Part shown: piece by piece, positions 8,622 to 16,761 of the stretch
Layout: every line of letters begins with the position of its first letter
Position numbering within the stretch: the first letter of the stretch is position 1
Assembly (NCBI RefSeq): GCF_025145845.1
Contig: NZ_CP102253.1
Location: forward strand, 1,736,001 to 1,800,000
From: Alistipes shahii WAL 8301
GTDB taxonomy: Bacteria; Bacteroidota; Bacteroidia; Bacteroidales; Rikenellaceae
Direction: 5' to 3'
DNA length: 64,000 bases
The notes under the pieces: generated by a model
Seen by the model: only the letters and a program-made list of their open reading frames with translations
Told to the model about the DNA's origin: nothing
The model's database searches: none
Program-made: the position numbers and the translations under genes

Positions 8622-9559
8622 CATTCAGCGATCAGGGCCGGCGAGTATCCGGGGTCGATCTCCATCCGGCAGCCGCCCTCGACGGGGCGGAAACGCACGT
8701 CGGTGATATACATTTCCCGCGGATGGATCGCGCCTTTGCTTTTGTGGGCATGGAAAACGATCTTCAGGTTGCCCGCCTTGTCCCGGAACAGGGCGCTGTG
8801 CCCGACGCCGACCAGTTCGCCGGGATTCTGCAACAGCGGATTGCGGTCGTATTTGGTCCAGGGGCCCAGCGGCGAGTCGGCCGTGGCGCAGCCGATGCCG
8901 TAGAAGGGACTTTCGTAGCTGTTGGCCGAATAGGTCATGTAGTAAGTGCCGTTCCGCCGGATCACGAAGCAGCCTTCGTTGACGCGGGGCCAGACCTTTT
9001 CCCACTCCTGCGAAACATGGATGCAGGGGCGCATCGTCTCTTTTTTCAGCGTCGTGCAGTCGTCTTCCAGCTCGACGACCCAGATATTCAGCCCGTCGTT
9101 GAACCGGTCGAAATACATGTACGCCCGGCCGTCGTCGTCGATGAACAGCGTGTTGTCGATGCACTTTTCATCGGCGATCATCGGTTGCCGCTTCTCCTGT
9201 ACGAAAGGACCCAGCGGCGAGTCGGAGGTGGCGACGCAGATGTGCTCTTCGGCCGTGAAATACATGTAGAATTTGTCATTCAGCCGATAGACCTCGGGCG
9301 CCCAGAACCATTTTTCGCCCCAGACATCCGTGCGGTGCAGGGCCAGTCCGTCGCGGGCGTTGCCTTTGGCCCTCTCCCACGTGGAGAGGTCGCGGGATGT
9401 CCACACCTCGATGCCGCTTCCGGCGCCTGTGCCATAGGCGTAATACACCCCGTCGTAAAGCAGGATGAAAGGATCGGCCAGGGGCACTTTCCGGAGGTTT
9501 TGCGCCGCACAGCAGGCGATGGCGAACAACGTCGCGATTAATGGAAGCAATCGTTTCAT
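8621..9559 (-). CDS. Glycoside hydrolase family 43 enzyme (312 aa), exported
   Basis: The signal peptide is MKRLLPLIATLFAIACCAAQ. The five-bladed propeller core of GH43 is recognisable from LADPFILLYDGVYYAYGTG (catalytic base Asp), KCIDNTLFIDDDGRAYMYFD (pKa-modulating Asp) and VNEGCFVIRRNGTYYMTYSAN (catalytic acid Glu). GH43 enzymes are mainly alpha-L-arabinofuranosidases, beta-xylosidases or galactan exo-hydrolases; the sequence alone does not decide. No CBM or second domain is visible, so it is a minimal single-domain form. It is the most distal gene of the PUL on the minus strand, divergent from the second GH43. Confidence 0.88.
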   Translation of the reverse strand: MKRLLPLIATLFAIACCAAQNLRKVPLADPFILLYDGVYYAYGTGAGSGIEVWTSRDLSTWERAKGNARDGLALHRTDVWGEKWFWAPEVYRLNDKFYMYFTAEEHICVATSDSPLGPFVQEKRQPMIADEKCIDNTLFIDDDGRAYMYFDRFNDGLNIWVVELEDDCTTLKKETMRPCIHVSQEWEKVWPRVNEGCFVIRRNGTYYMTYSANSYESPFYGIGCATADSPLGPWTKYDRNPLLQNPGELVGVGHSALFRDKAGNLKIVFHAHKSKGAIHPREMYITDVRFRPVEGGCRMEIDPGYSPALIAE

Positions 9560-9632
9560 AGGTCGTAAGATTTAAGGTTGGGACCGGGGATGAGGGCCGC
9601 GGACGAACGGGCTTCGGAGTCTCCGGACCCTG

Positions 9633-9640
9633 CAAAGATA
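9633..9640 (-). promoter_or_regulatory. Candidate -7 element for the minus-strand GH43 gene
   Basis: Minus-strand TATCTTTG (TAnnTTTG) 74 bp upstream of the start codon. A TTTG lies 16 bp further upstream (complement of 9657-9660), somewhat closer than the usual 19-21. It suggests this GH43 has its own promoter. Confidence 0.4.
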
Positions 9641-9746
9641 GGTGTCCGGCCCGGCGCAAAATGGAAAAATATTTCCATAATGTATAACTCTTTGATCAAT
9701 TGCGGCCCATCGGGTGGCGGCATGGCTGAAAAAAAACTAAAACGAA

Positions 9747-9754
9747 TAATTTTG
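9747..9754 (+). promoter_or_regulatory. Candidate -7 element for the plus-strand GH43 gene
   Basis: TAATTTTG (TAnnTTTG) 57 bp upstream of the ATG at 9812. No good -33 TTTG is seen at 19-21 bp. The 252-bp gap between the two divergent GH43 genes holds nothing else I can recognise. Confidence 0.4.
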
Positions 9755-9811
9755 TCGGAGTACGCGCCAAATGGCATTTTACGACGGATTCAAACCATTC
9801 AAATAACCTGT

Positions 9812-10906
9812 ATGAAAAAACTGCTCATCTTCTTCCTGCCGGCGATCCTGCTCGGATGCGACTCGCCTGCATATCGTAATCCGCTCGACGTTGCGTTCGG
9901 CGACCCGTTCATCCTCCACGCCGCTGACGGAAAATTCTATATGTACGGAACGAGCGGCGACATCCGGGGTTTTCGCGTCTGCGTCTCGGACGACCTCGTT
10001 ACCTGGCAGAAGGGCGATGTCGTCTACGACGGCAATGCCTCGGCATGGGGAACCGACTGCTTCTGGGCGCCCGAAGTGTATGAACGCGACGGCCGCTATT
10101 ACCTGTTTTTCAGTGCCAACTGGCGGCATAACCCGAACGGCGACCTCGAAACGTTCCGTATCGGGGTGGCGGTTGCCGATTCGCCGTCGGGTCCCTTTTC
10201 CGACCTGTATGACCGTCCGGTGTTCGATCCCGGCTATCCGGTGATCGACGCCAACGTATTGTGGGACGATGACGGCCGGGTGTATCTCTATTATTCGCGC
10301 TGCTGTTACAAGCATCCCGTCGAAAGCGAGCTTTCGGTGTGGGCGCGCGACAAGGGGCTTTTCGACGAGATCGAGGAGAGTTGGGTGTACGGTGTGGAGA
10401 TGAAGCCCGATTTCAGCGGCGTCATCGGCGAGCCGGTCGCTCTGCTGACGCCCCCGCAGTCTGCCTCCGACCCGCAAACCGGGTGGGAGAGCCGTTCGGT
10501 CACCGCCGGAGAGGTCAACCGGCGCTGGACCGAGGGGTCGTACGCCTTCAAGGAAAACGGGACCTATTACATGATGTATTCCGCCAATTTCTACGGCGGG
10601 CAGCATTATGCGGTGGGCTATGCTACGGCCGGTTCGCCGCTGGGTCCCTTCGTGAAATCGTCGGACAATCCGGTCCTCGAGAAGAATGCGGACAAGGGCG
10701 GCGAGGTCACGGGAACGGGGCACAATATGGTTCTGAAGCTTCCCGGCGGCGGGATGTACTGCGTCTACCACGGCCGGACGGCCCCGACGGGCGATGCGCG
10801 CATGGTCTTCATCGACCCGATGGAGGTGACCGAAGACGGTCGTCTGAAGGTCTTCGGCCCGACCACCTCGCCCCAGCCCGTACCCGTGTGGACAAAGGGC
10901 CTGTGA
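9812..10906 (+). CDS. Glycoside hydrolase family 43 lipoprotein (364 aa)
   Basis: The ATG at 9812 gives a lipoprotein signal, MKKLLIFFLPAILLGC. The longer open frame starting at 9578 would bury the signal peptide and was rejected. GH43 propeller motifs are AFGDPFILHAADGKFYMYGT (base Asp), VIDANVLWDDDGRVYLYYS (middle Asp) and WTEGSYAFKENGTYYMMYSAN (acid Glu). A stretch around ELSVWARDKGLFDEIEESW interrupts the blades and sets it apart from the 8621-9559 copy, so the two are not recent duplicates. It is the only gene of the PUL on the plus strand and is bounded by its own -7 element and terminator. Likely acts on arabino- or xylo/galacto-oligosaccharides. Confidence 0.88.
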   Translation: MKKLLIFFLPAILLGCDSPAYRNPLDVAFGDPFILHAADGKFYMYGTSGDIRGFRVCVSDDLVTWQKGDVVYDGNASAWGTDCFWAPEVYERDGRYYLFFSANWRHNPNGDLETFRIGVAVADSPSGPFSDLYDRPVFDPGYPVIDANVLWDDDGRVYLYYSRCCYKHPVESELSVWARDKGLFDEIEESWVYGVEMKPDFSGVIGEPVALLTPPQSASDPQTGWESRSVTAGEVNRRWTEGSYAFKENGTYYMMYSANFYGGQHYAVGYATAGSPLGPFVKSSDNPVLEKNADKGGEVTGTGHNMVLKLPGGGMYCVYHGRTAPTGDARMVFIDPMEVTEDGRLKVFGPTTSPQPVPVWTKGL

Positions 10907-10968
10907 GGGGGCGGCTTTCCTGCGAATCGGCGGGGCGTCCCGTTCTCCGGGTGACTGCGGCCTGATAC

Positions 10969-11005
10969 GGACAGAGCTGTAACTTTTCAGGTTACAGCTC
11001 TGTCC
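10969..11005. terminator. Bidirectional terminator between GH43 and GH3
   Basis: Perfect 15-bp stem (10969-10983 with 10991-11005) with a 7-nt loop, between the convergent ends of GH43 (stop 10906) and GH3 (stop 11023). The plus-strand side is followed by a short CTTTAA, so it is a modest intrinsic terminator. Confidence 0.7.
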
Positions 11006-11022
11006 TTTAATGGGAGCGGGGA

Positions 11023-13224
11023 TCAGTCCGTCAGCGTCAGTTTCACCTTTTTGTCCTTTACGAGGATGAAGTAGTCGCCCGGTTCGAGGAACCGGTTGCC
11101 GTCGCCGTCCGTGAAACTCAAATCCTTTTCGGGGTCGATCTCGAACCGGAACGTGCGGGTCTCGCCGCGGCGGATCGGCTGTTTCTCGAAGTGTTTCAAC
11201 TCCCTGACGGGGCGTGAGATGCGGCACACGGGGTCCGATATGAACCAGTGAACCGTCTCGGCGCCGTCCATGCCGCCCGTGTTGGTCACGGAGACCTCGA
11301 CCGTCACCTTTTCCCCGCGGCGCAGCGTGGTTGCCGACGGGCGCAGGTCGCCGTATTCGAACGTCGTATAGCTCAGGCCGTGTCCGAATTCATAGAGCGG
11401 CGTGCTGGGGATGTCCTGATATTTGCCCTGATGGGTGCGGCCGCTCTGGCGGCGGTTGTAGTAGATCGGAATCTGGCCCGTTGAGCGGGGGAACGTCATG
11501 GCGAGGCGTCCCGAGGGGTTGATCCTCCCCGACAGAATTCCCGCCAGGGGGTTTCCGCCCCGGATGCCGGGCTGCCACATCTGCACCATGGCCCCGCAGA
11601 GGGGTTCGAGGCGGCACAGCTCCAGCGGCCGGCCGCTGGACAGAACCAAGACCAGCGGTTTTCCGGTCTGGGCCAGTTCGGCGGCCAGCTGCTCCTGGAT
11701 TTCGGGAAGCGCGATCGTCGAGCGCGAGGCGTTCTCGCCGCTCCACTGCTTTTTCTCCCCGAGGCAGAGGACCACCACGTCGGCAGCCGCGGCCGCGGCG
11801 ACAGCCTCACGGAATCCGGAGCGGTCCTCGCCGTCGAAGTCGCAGCCCCGGGCGTAGAGCAGTTCGGCGCGGCCCCGGTATTCGTTTTCCAGCCCGGCGA
11901 AGAGGCTCACCGCGTCCTCTTCGCGGCCGTGTGCCGACCACGCGCCGAGCAGGTGCAGCCGGTTCTGCGCCATCGGGCCGATGACCGCGATGCGGCGGGC
12001 GGCTTTCAGCGGCAGCGTGTTGTTCTCGTTTTTCAGCAGCACCATCGACTCCTCGGCGAGCCGCTCGGCGACGGCGAGGCTCGCGGGAAGCAGGAACCGG
12101 TCCGTCTCCTCCGACTCCGGGGTGTAGGGGCGTTCGAACAGCCCGAGCCGGAATTTCAGCCGCAGAACGCGCCGCACGGCCTCGTCGAGTTTCTCCTGCG
12201 AGACCTTGCCTTCGCGGACCAGGGCGGCCAGATGGGCGTCGTAACAGCGGTTCATCATGTCCATTTCGACACCCGCGTTGAAGGCCTTTTCGGCGGCCTC
12301 CTTCCGGTCGGCGGCCACGCCCTGCGAGCGCAGCTGCTCGATGGCGGCCCAGTCCGAGACGACGAATCCGTCGTGCGCCCAGCGCTCCTTGAGCACCTCG
12401 GTCAGGATGTAGGGATTGGCCGTGCCGGGCGTTCCGCTGATGTCGTTGAAGCAGCTCATCACCGTAGCGGCTCCGGCCTCGATGCCCGCCTGGTAGGGCG
12501 GCATGTAGGTGTCCCAGAGCGTCTGACGCGAGATTTCGGTGTAGACGTAGTCGCGGCCGGCCTCCGAGGCGCCGTAGCCGACGAAATGCTTGAGGCAGGC
12601 GGCCACGCGGCGGGAGTCGGCGAGGTTGTCGCCCTGGTAGCCTTCGACCGCCGCCACTCCGTAGACGGCGTTGGCGTAGGGGTCCTCGCCGTAGCCCTCC
12701 GAGACGCGGCCCCAGCGGCCGTCGCGCGCCACGTCGATCATCGGCGAGAAGGTCCACTCGACGCCCGACATCCGCGCCTCCTGTGCGGCCACTTCGGCGG
12801 CCTGCTTCACCAGTGCGGGATTCCACGAGCAGGCCTGGGCCAGCGAAATGGGGTAAGTGGTGCGGAAGCCGTGGATCACGTCGTAGCCGAACAGCACGGG
12901 GATTCCGAGCCGCGACTGCTCGATGGCTTTTTTCTGAAGCCGGTTGCGCAGCTCGGGCGAGGTGTCGAAGTAGATGAGCGAGCCGATTTCGGAGGGAATC
13001 TTGTCCACCGGATCGGCCACGTTGTTGGCGTTGTCGTTGCGGCCGAGCGTGTATTGGTTGAGCTGCATGACCTTCTCTTCGAGGGTCATCCGCGACAGCA
13101 GGTCGCTGACGCGCTCTTCGACGGGGCGTCCGGCGTCCTTGTAGGCGGGCTTTCCGCTCCCGTTCCGGGCCTGCGCCCCGAGGGCGGCGGCCAGCAGCAG
13201 AGCGATAACGGTTATTTTTTTCAT
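11023..13224 (-). CDS. Glycoside hydrolase family 3, BglX-like beta-glycosidase
   Basis: 733 aa with a signal peptide (MKKITVIALLLAAALGAQA). Domain order is GH3 N-terminal barrel (about 35-360), GH3 C-terminal alpha/beta sandwich (about 395-600) and a fibronectin-III-like domain (about 640-730). The nucleophile is the Asp in GFVVSDWAAI. Other family segments are HGFRTTYPISLAQACSWNP, KHFVGYGASEAGRDY and MLEEKVMQLNQYT-like sequence near the start. GH3 exo-enzymes of this type remove beta-glucosyl or beta-xylosyl residues in the periplasm. It is followed by the GH35-like protein upstream in the same transcript (12-bp gap), so it belongs to the PUL enzyme run. Confidence 0.92.
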   Translation of the reverse strand: MKKITVIALLLAAALGAQARNGSGKPAYKDAGRPVEERVSDLLSRMTLEEKVMQLNQYTLGRNDNANNVADPVDKIPSEIGSLIYFDTSPELRNRLQKKAIEQSRLGIPVLFGYDVIHGFRTTYPISLAQACSWNPALVKQAAEVAAQEARMSGVEWTFSPMIDVARDGRWGRVSEGYGEDPYANAVYGVAAVEGYQGDNLADSRRVAACLKHFVGYGASEAGRDYVYTEISRQTLWDTYMPPYQAGIEAGAATVMSCFNDISGTPGTANPYILTEVLKERWAHDGFVVSDWAAIEQLRSQGVAADRKEAAEKAFNAGVEMDMMNRCYDAHLAALVREGKVSQEKLDEAVRRVLRLKFRLGLFERPYTPESEETDRFLLPASLAVAERLAEESMVLLKNENNTLPLKAARRIAVIGPMAQNRLHLLGAWSAHGREEDAVSLFAGLENEYRGRAELLYARGCDFDGEDRSGFREAVAAAAAADVVVLCLGEKKQWSGENASRSTIALPEIQEQLAAELAQTGKPLVLVLSSGRPLELCRLEPLCGAMVQMWQPGIRGGNPLAGILSGRINPSGRLAMTFPRSTGQIPIYYNRRQSGRTHQGKYQDIPSTPLYEFGHGLSYTTFEYGDLRPSATTLRRGEKVTVEVSVTNTGGMDGAETVHWFISDPVCRISRPVRELKHFEKQPIRRGETRTFRFEIDPEKDLSFTDGDGNRFLEPGDYFILVKDKKVKLTLTD

Positions 13225-13236
13225 AGGTTGTGCTTG

Positions 13237-14013
13237 TTATTTGAACACGGGTTTGTCCGAGAGGCGCATCGTTGCGCCGGGGTCGTTGTTTTTGAGGTCG
13301 AAAACCACGATGCGGTTCCCCTTTTCGGCGAGGATTTCGGCCGGAATGAGGATCGACTGCTGTTTCTCCTCGTCCCAGAACGAGCCGAGGTAGTGGCCGT
13401 TGATCCACACCTCGCCCATGCCCCATCCCGACACGTCGAGGTAAACGGCTCCTTCGTGCGCCGCACGGTCGAACTGCCCGCGCCGGAAACAGGGCGTGTT
13501 GCACGGGCCGAGGGCTTCGAACTCGAGGGTTTCGGGATCGGTGTCGCGCACTTCGAGCGGGGTGATCGTCCAGCCGGCGATCGTTTCGCCGCCGAGGCGG
13601 GCTTCGCCGAAGAGTCCTTTCGAGTTGTCGAGAATCTCCGGGCCGTAGGTGATGCGGCCGATGTTTTCGACGTAGAGCTGCAATGTGTGCCGGCCGGGTT
13701 CGGCCTTCAGAGTCAGCGTTTTGCGGTTGTCGGTCAGGGTTCCCTGAAACACGCCGTCGAGGTAAACCGCGGCATAGTCCCGCACGTTCTCCAGTTCGAG
13801 CGCGGCCTCCCCTGCGGGAACGGTGATTGCGGCCTGGTAGAGGACGTATCCGAATTCCACCCCCACATCGCCCATAGGAAGCAGTTCGTCGGACTCGCAG
13901 ACCTCGCCGTAAATCTGCGTCAGAGGGGCGCATTCGGTCATTTTCAGCTCCTGCGCCCCTGCCCGGAACAGGCCGGGCAGCAGGCAGCAGAGCAGTAGAC
14001 AGATCTTGTTCAT
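13237..14013 (-). CDS. Stand-alone GH35-type beta-sandwich protein lacking a catalytic barrel
   Basis: 258 aa with a signal peptide (MNKICLLLCCLLPGLFRAGAQ). It corresponds to the C-terminal jelly-roll domains of GH35 beta-galactosidases. Matching segments are GYVLYQAAITVP, YLDGVFQGTL with NRKTLTL, LQLYVENIGRITYGPEILD, SKGLFGEARLGG with WTITPLEV, and LDVSGWGMGEVWINGHYLGSFW. The TIM barrel with the two catalytic Glu residues, which should lie N-terminal, is absent: the protein starts directly with the signal peptide, and the GH2 gene upstream is complete, so this is not a frameshifted GH35. A carbohydrate-binding or accessory role is inferred. Confidence 0.8.
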   Translation of the reverse strand: MNKICLLLCCLLPGLFRAGAQELKMTECAPLTQIYGEVCESDELLPMGDVGVEFGYVLYQAAITVPAGEAALELENVRDYAAVYLDGVFQGTLTDNRKTLTLKAEPGRHTLQLYVENIGRITYGPEILDNSKGLFGEARLGGETIAGWTITPLEVRDTDPETLEFEALGPCNTPCFRRGQFDRAAHEGAVYLDVSGWGMGEVWINGHYLGSFWDEEKQQSILIPAEILAEKGNRIVVFDLKNNDPGATMRLSDKPVFK

Positions 14014-14025
14014 AATCGTGCGGTT

Positions 14026-16743
14026 TTAGCGCATGAAGGAGGTGATGAACGACTCGTCGAGTGTGACCTCGGGAGCGAAACGGTCGCTGCGGACGTAGCG
14101 GTCGATGCTTTCGAGCAGCTGGCGCGTGGCGGGGCGCTGGTCCATCTTCTTTTTCGTGTCGACCGCCAGAACGAGCAGTTTGCCGCCGCCGACGCGGGCC
14201 TCGAAGCCGATGCCGAGTTTCTCGTTGTTGTCGAAGCTGTCGATCACCTGGATGAAGGGCCGCAGCTGGCGCGGGGTCTGCTGCATCTCGATCACCTTGG
14301 CGTTCTCCAGAATGTCCCACCACTGCCAGTCGGTGTGGTATGAGGTCGGGAAGTCGGCGAACACGGGTTGCTCGGCGTGAATCAGACAGCCGATGGTCAT
14401 CGGCGCCCAGGCGAACATGATCGGGTTCCAGAAATGGTTGTGGAAGGTCGATTTGCGCCCCTTGACCTTGTTCGGCGCGGGGGTCAGGACGACCTTCTTC
14501 CCTGCGGCGAGGTACTGTTTGGCCTGCTCGCCGAACTCCGTCGTGTAGAGCACCTCCGTATCCGACTGCATCAGCTGTGCGTTGCGCGGATAGACCCAGA
14601 TGTCCCAGCTGTTGCTTGTCTTTTCACCGACGTTCAGGTGCACGGTCAGCTTCTGCGGGCCTCGCACCTTGCCGAGCGGAGCGGAGAACTCCCCGACGGG
14701 GAACACGCCGTCGGTGCCTACGGTCTGCGATTTCAGACTGCCCTTGGCGATGGCTTTCCCGCTGCCGTCGGTGATCGACCAGCGGATTTTCGCATTTTTG
14801 AGCGCCGCCGCGCCGAAGTTGTAGACCTCGGCCTTTGCCGTGAAGGTTTCGTCTTCGAACCAGGCGCTTTTCGGGTAGCGGAGCAGCGCCACGGTCGGCG
14901 CGCAGAAGGCCCGCCAATCCTCGGGCGTCACCAGTCCCTTGGAGTCCCAGAACGGATCGAGCACACCCACCGGGGCGTAACCCTGGCCCGGGAAGTCGTT
15001 GAGCGACAGGAGCTGAAATCCGGCCGATTTGGACGAGCGGAGCAGCGCCTCGATCACGGCCTTGTACTCCACGACGGTCAGCGCGCCCGAGGCCCGGAAG
15101 AAGTCGTGGGCCTGATCGCCCATGCCGTTGGCGGTGAGCATCTCGCGCCACAGTTCGAAGTTTCGGGCCTCGACCGGTCCCGTGTATTTCCCGATCTCGC
15201 GGAAGTCGGGATAGACGCACCGCTGGCCCGACTCGTGGGAAATTACCGGAACGTCCACGTCCGACTCCTTGCTGCGTTCCCAGTCGGTCGAGGGCCGTCC
15301 CTCGTAGACCTTCACGGGGCCTTTGTTGGTCTGCTGCGAGACGTAATACTGGTCGGACGGGACGCGCGTGCGGGCCGTCGAACCGCTGTACAGATGCCGC
15401 GTGTCGAGTTTGCGGCCGTCGGCGGTCAGCTCCTCGATGAAGTCGAAGTTGCCGGTGATCTCGTTGCCGTTGCAGTAGAGGATGAACGAGGGGTGGTTGC
15501 CGTACTCCTTGAGGATGGCGCGCATCTCGCGGCGGAAGAAGTCGTAGCGCGCTTCGTCCGGCTCGGCGTCCTTGCCCCACATGGGCATCTCGACTTCGAG
15601 GTAGACGCCGTGGCGGTCGGCCATGCGGAACGCCGCGGCGGGAGGGCACCACGAGTGGAAACGGATGTGGTTCAGTCCGTAGTCCTTGACGATGCGCATG
15701 ATACGCTCCCATTCGGCGTCGCAGACCGGGGCGTGGCCCGTTTTCGGGAACACGGCGTTCTCGACGGTTCCGCGCAGGTGGAGCGGACGGCCGTTGAGCA
15801 GGATGTGGTTGCGGCCCTGCGCCACTTCGCGCATGCCGAAGGTCGCCGACTTCTTATGTTCGAAGGACTCTTTTCCGGTGCCGGTCAGCAGCGTGCACTC
15901 CACGGTGTAGAGGTTCGGGTTGAATTCGTCCCAGAGTTTGGCCTCCTTTCCCAGCTGGAGGGTCTCCTTCAGGCTGACCTTCTCCCCGTCGCCGCTCACG
16001 GGAAATTCGCGGGTAAGCTCAAGCCCGCTGCCCGTGACGGTGAACTGCGCCCGGCCTTCGAACGGCTTTTTGGTGTGGTTTTCAATCGCCATCTCCACCC
16101 TGACGCTGTTCGTCGCGAGGTCGGGATACAGCTGCATGTCGTCGATGTAAACGGGGTCTACGGCCACGAGTTTCATCTCGCCGAGGATGCCGTTCCAGTT
16201 GATCTGCGTGAACTCCGTGTGGGCGTGGTTCCATTTGTGGGTGTTGTACTGGAACCGGTTGTCGATGCACACCGTGATGCGGTGCGTCTTGCCCGGGGTG
16301 ACGAAATCCGTCAGGTCGTGGTTGTGGGGGACGCTGATGTAGTCCAGTCGGCTCACCTCCTTGGTGTCGACCCATACCGAGCTGAGCCAGTGGGTGCGCT
16401 CGAAATAGAGGAAGATGCACTTGCCCTTCCAGTCGGCCGGGAACTCGATGTCGCGCTGATACCACGCCGGACCCATGTACTCGTAGACGCGCGTCAGGCG
16501 GTCGACATGGCGGTAGGGTGATTTGTAGCCGATTTTGTAGTCGTCGGTGATGCCGGGGAGCATGATGGTCTCCTGGAGTTGGTGGTTGTAGCGCGGCGAA
16601 AGCGATCCCCTGCGGAAATCCATCACGTCCGTCTGGAACCTCCACTCTCCCGAGAGGTCCATTTCGCGGGTCTGGGCGGCCGCCGGGGAGAGGGAGCCCA
16701 ACAGCACGGCCGCGAGAAGCAGTTTTATAAACCGGTTTTTCAT
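14026..16743 (-). CDS. Glycoside hydrolase family 2 enzyme (905 aa), specificity unassigned
   Basis: Signal peptide MKNRFIKLLLAAVLLGSLSPAAAQ, then the GH2 sugar-binding jelly roll (about 28-200, DLSGEWRFQTD, YFERTHWLSSVWVD), an immunoglobulin-like domain (about 205-310), and the TIM barrel (about 315-620). The acid/base is the Glu in LYCNGNEITG and the nucleophile the Glu in VISHESGQ. HIRFHSWCPPAAAFRMAD is the usual barrel segment. A further 280 C-terminal residues form extra beta domains, making it longer than a minimal GH2. It lacks the NxKG glucuronate motif seen in the other GH2 of this locus, so a different sugar is likely. Confidence 0.88.
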   Translation of the reverse strand: MKNRFIKLLLAAVLLGSLSPAAAQTREMDLSGEWRFQTDVMDFRRGSLSPRYNHQLQETIMLPGITDDYKIGYKSPYRHVDRLTRVYEYMGPAWYQRDIEFPADWKGKCIFLYFERTHWLSSVWVDTKEVSRLDYISVPHNHDLTDFVTPGKTHRITVCIDNRFQYNTHKWNHAHTEFTQINWNGILGEMKLVAVDPVYIDDMQLYPDLATNSVRVEMAIENHTKKPFEGRAQFTVTGSGLELTREFPVSGDGEKVSLKETLQLGKEAKLWDEFNPNLYTVECTLLTGTGKESFEHKKSATFGMREVAQGRNHILLNGRPLHLRGTVENAVFPKTGHAPVCDAEWERIMRIVKDYGLNHIRFHSWCPPAAAFRMADRHGVYLEVEMPMWGKDAEPDEARYDFFRREMRAILKEYGNHPSFILYCNGNEITGNFDFIEELTADGRKLDTRHLYSGSTARTRVPSDQYYVSQQTNKGPVKVYEGRPSTDWERSKESDVDVPVISHESGQRCVYPDFREIGKYTGPVEARNFELWREMLTANGMGDQAHDFFRASGALTVVEYKAVIEALLRSSKSAGFQLLSLNDFPGQGYAPVGVLDPFWDSKGLVTPEDWRAFCAPTVALLRYPKSAWFEDETFTAKAEVYNFGAAALKNAKIRWSITDGSGKAIAKGSLKSQTVGTDGVFPVGEFSAPLGKVRGPQKLTVHLNVGEKTSNSWDIWVYPRNAQLMQSDTEVLYTTEFGEQAKQYLAAGKKVVLTPAPNKVKGRKSTFHNHFWNPIMFAWAPMTIGCLIHAEQPVFADFPTSYHTDWQWWDILENAKVIEMQQTPRQLRPFIQVIDSFDNNEKLGIGFEARVGGGKLLVLAVDTKKKMDQRPATRQLLESIDRYVRSDRFAPEVTLDESFITSFMR

Positions 16744-16761
16744 GTATGGTGTTGTTTTAGA

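Noticed and set aside
9578..9811. N-terminal extension of the plus-strand GH43 gene
   Set aside because: The extension lacks a signal peptide and crosses the promoter region; the ATG at 9812 gives a clean lipoprotein signal.
13237..14013. Frameshifted or truncated GH35 beta-galactosidase
   Set aside because: The protein has its own signal peptide and the adjacent upstream gene is a complete GH2, so no GH35 barrel fragment is present.
11807..14323. Open minus-strand frame of 838 codons
   Set aside because: It is the out-of-frame reading of the GH3 and GH35-like genes; Arg/Gly/Pro-rich, no domain.
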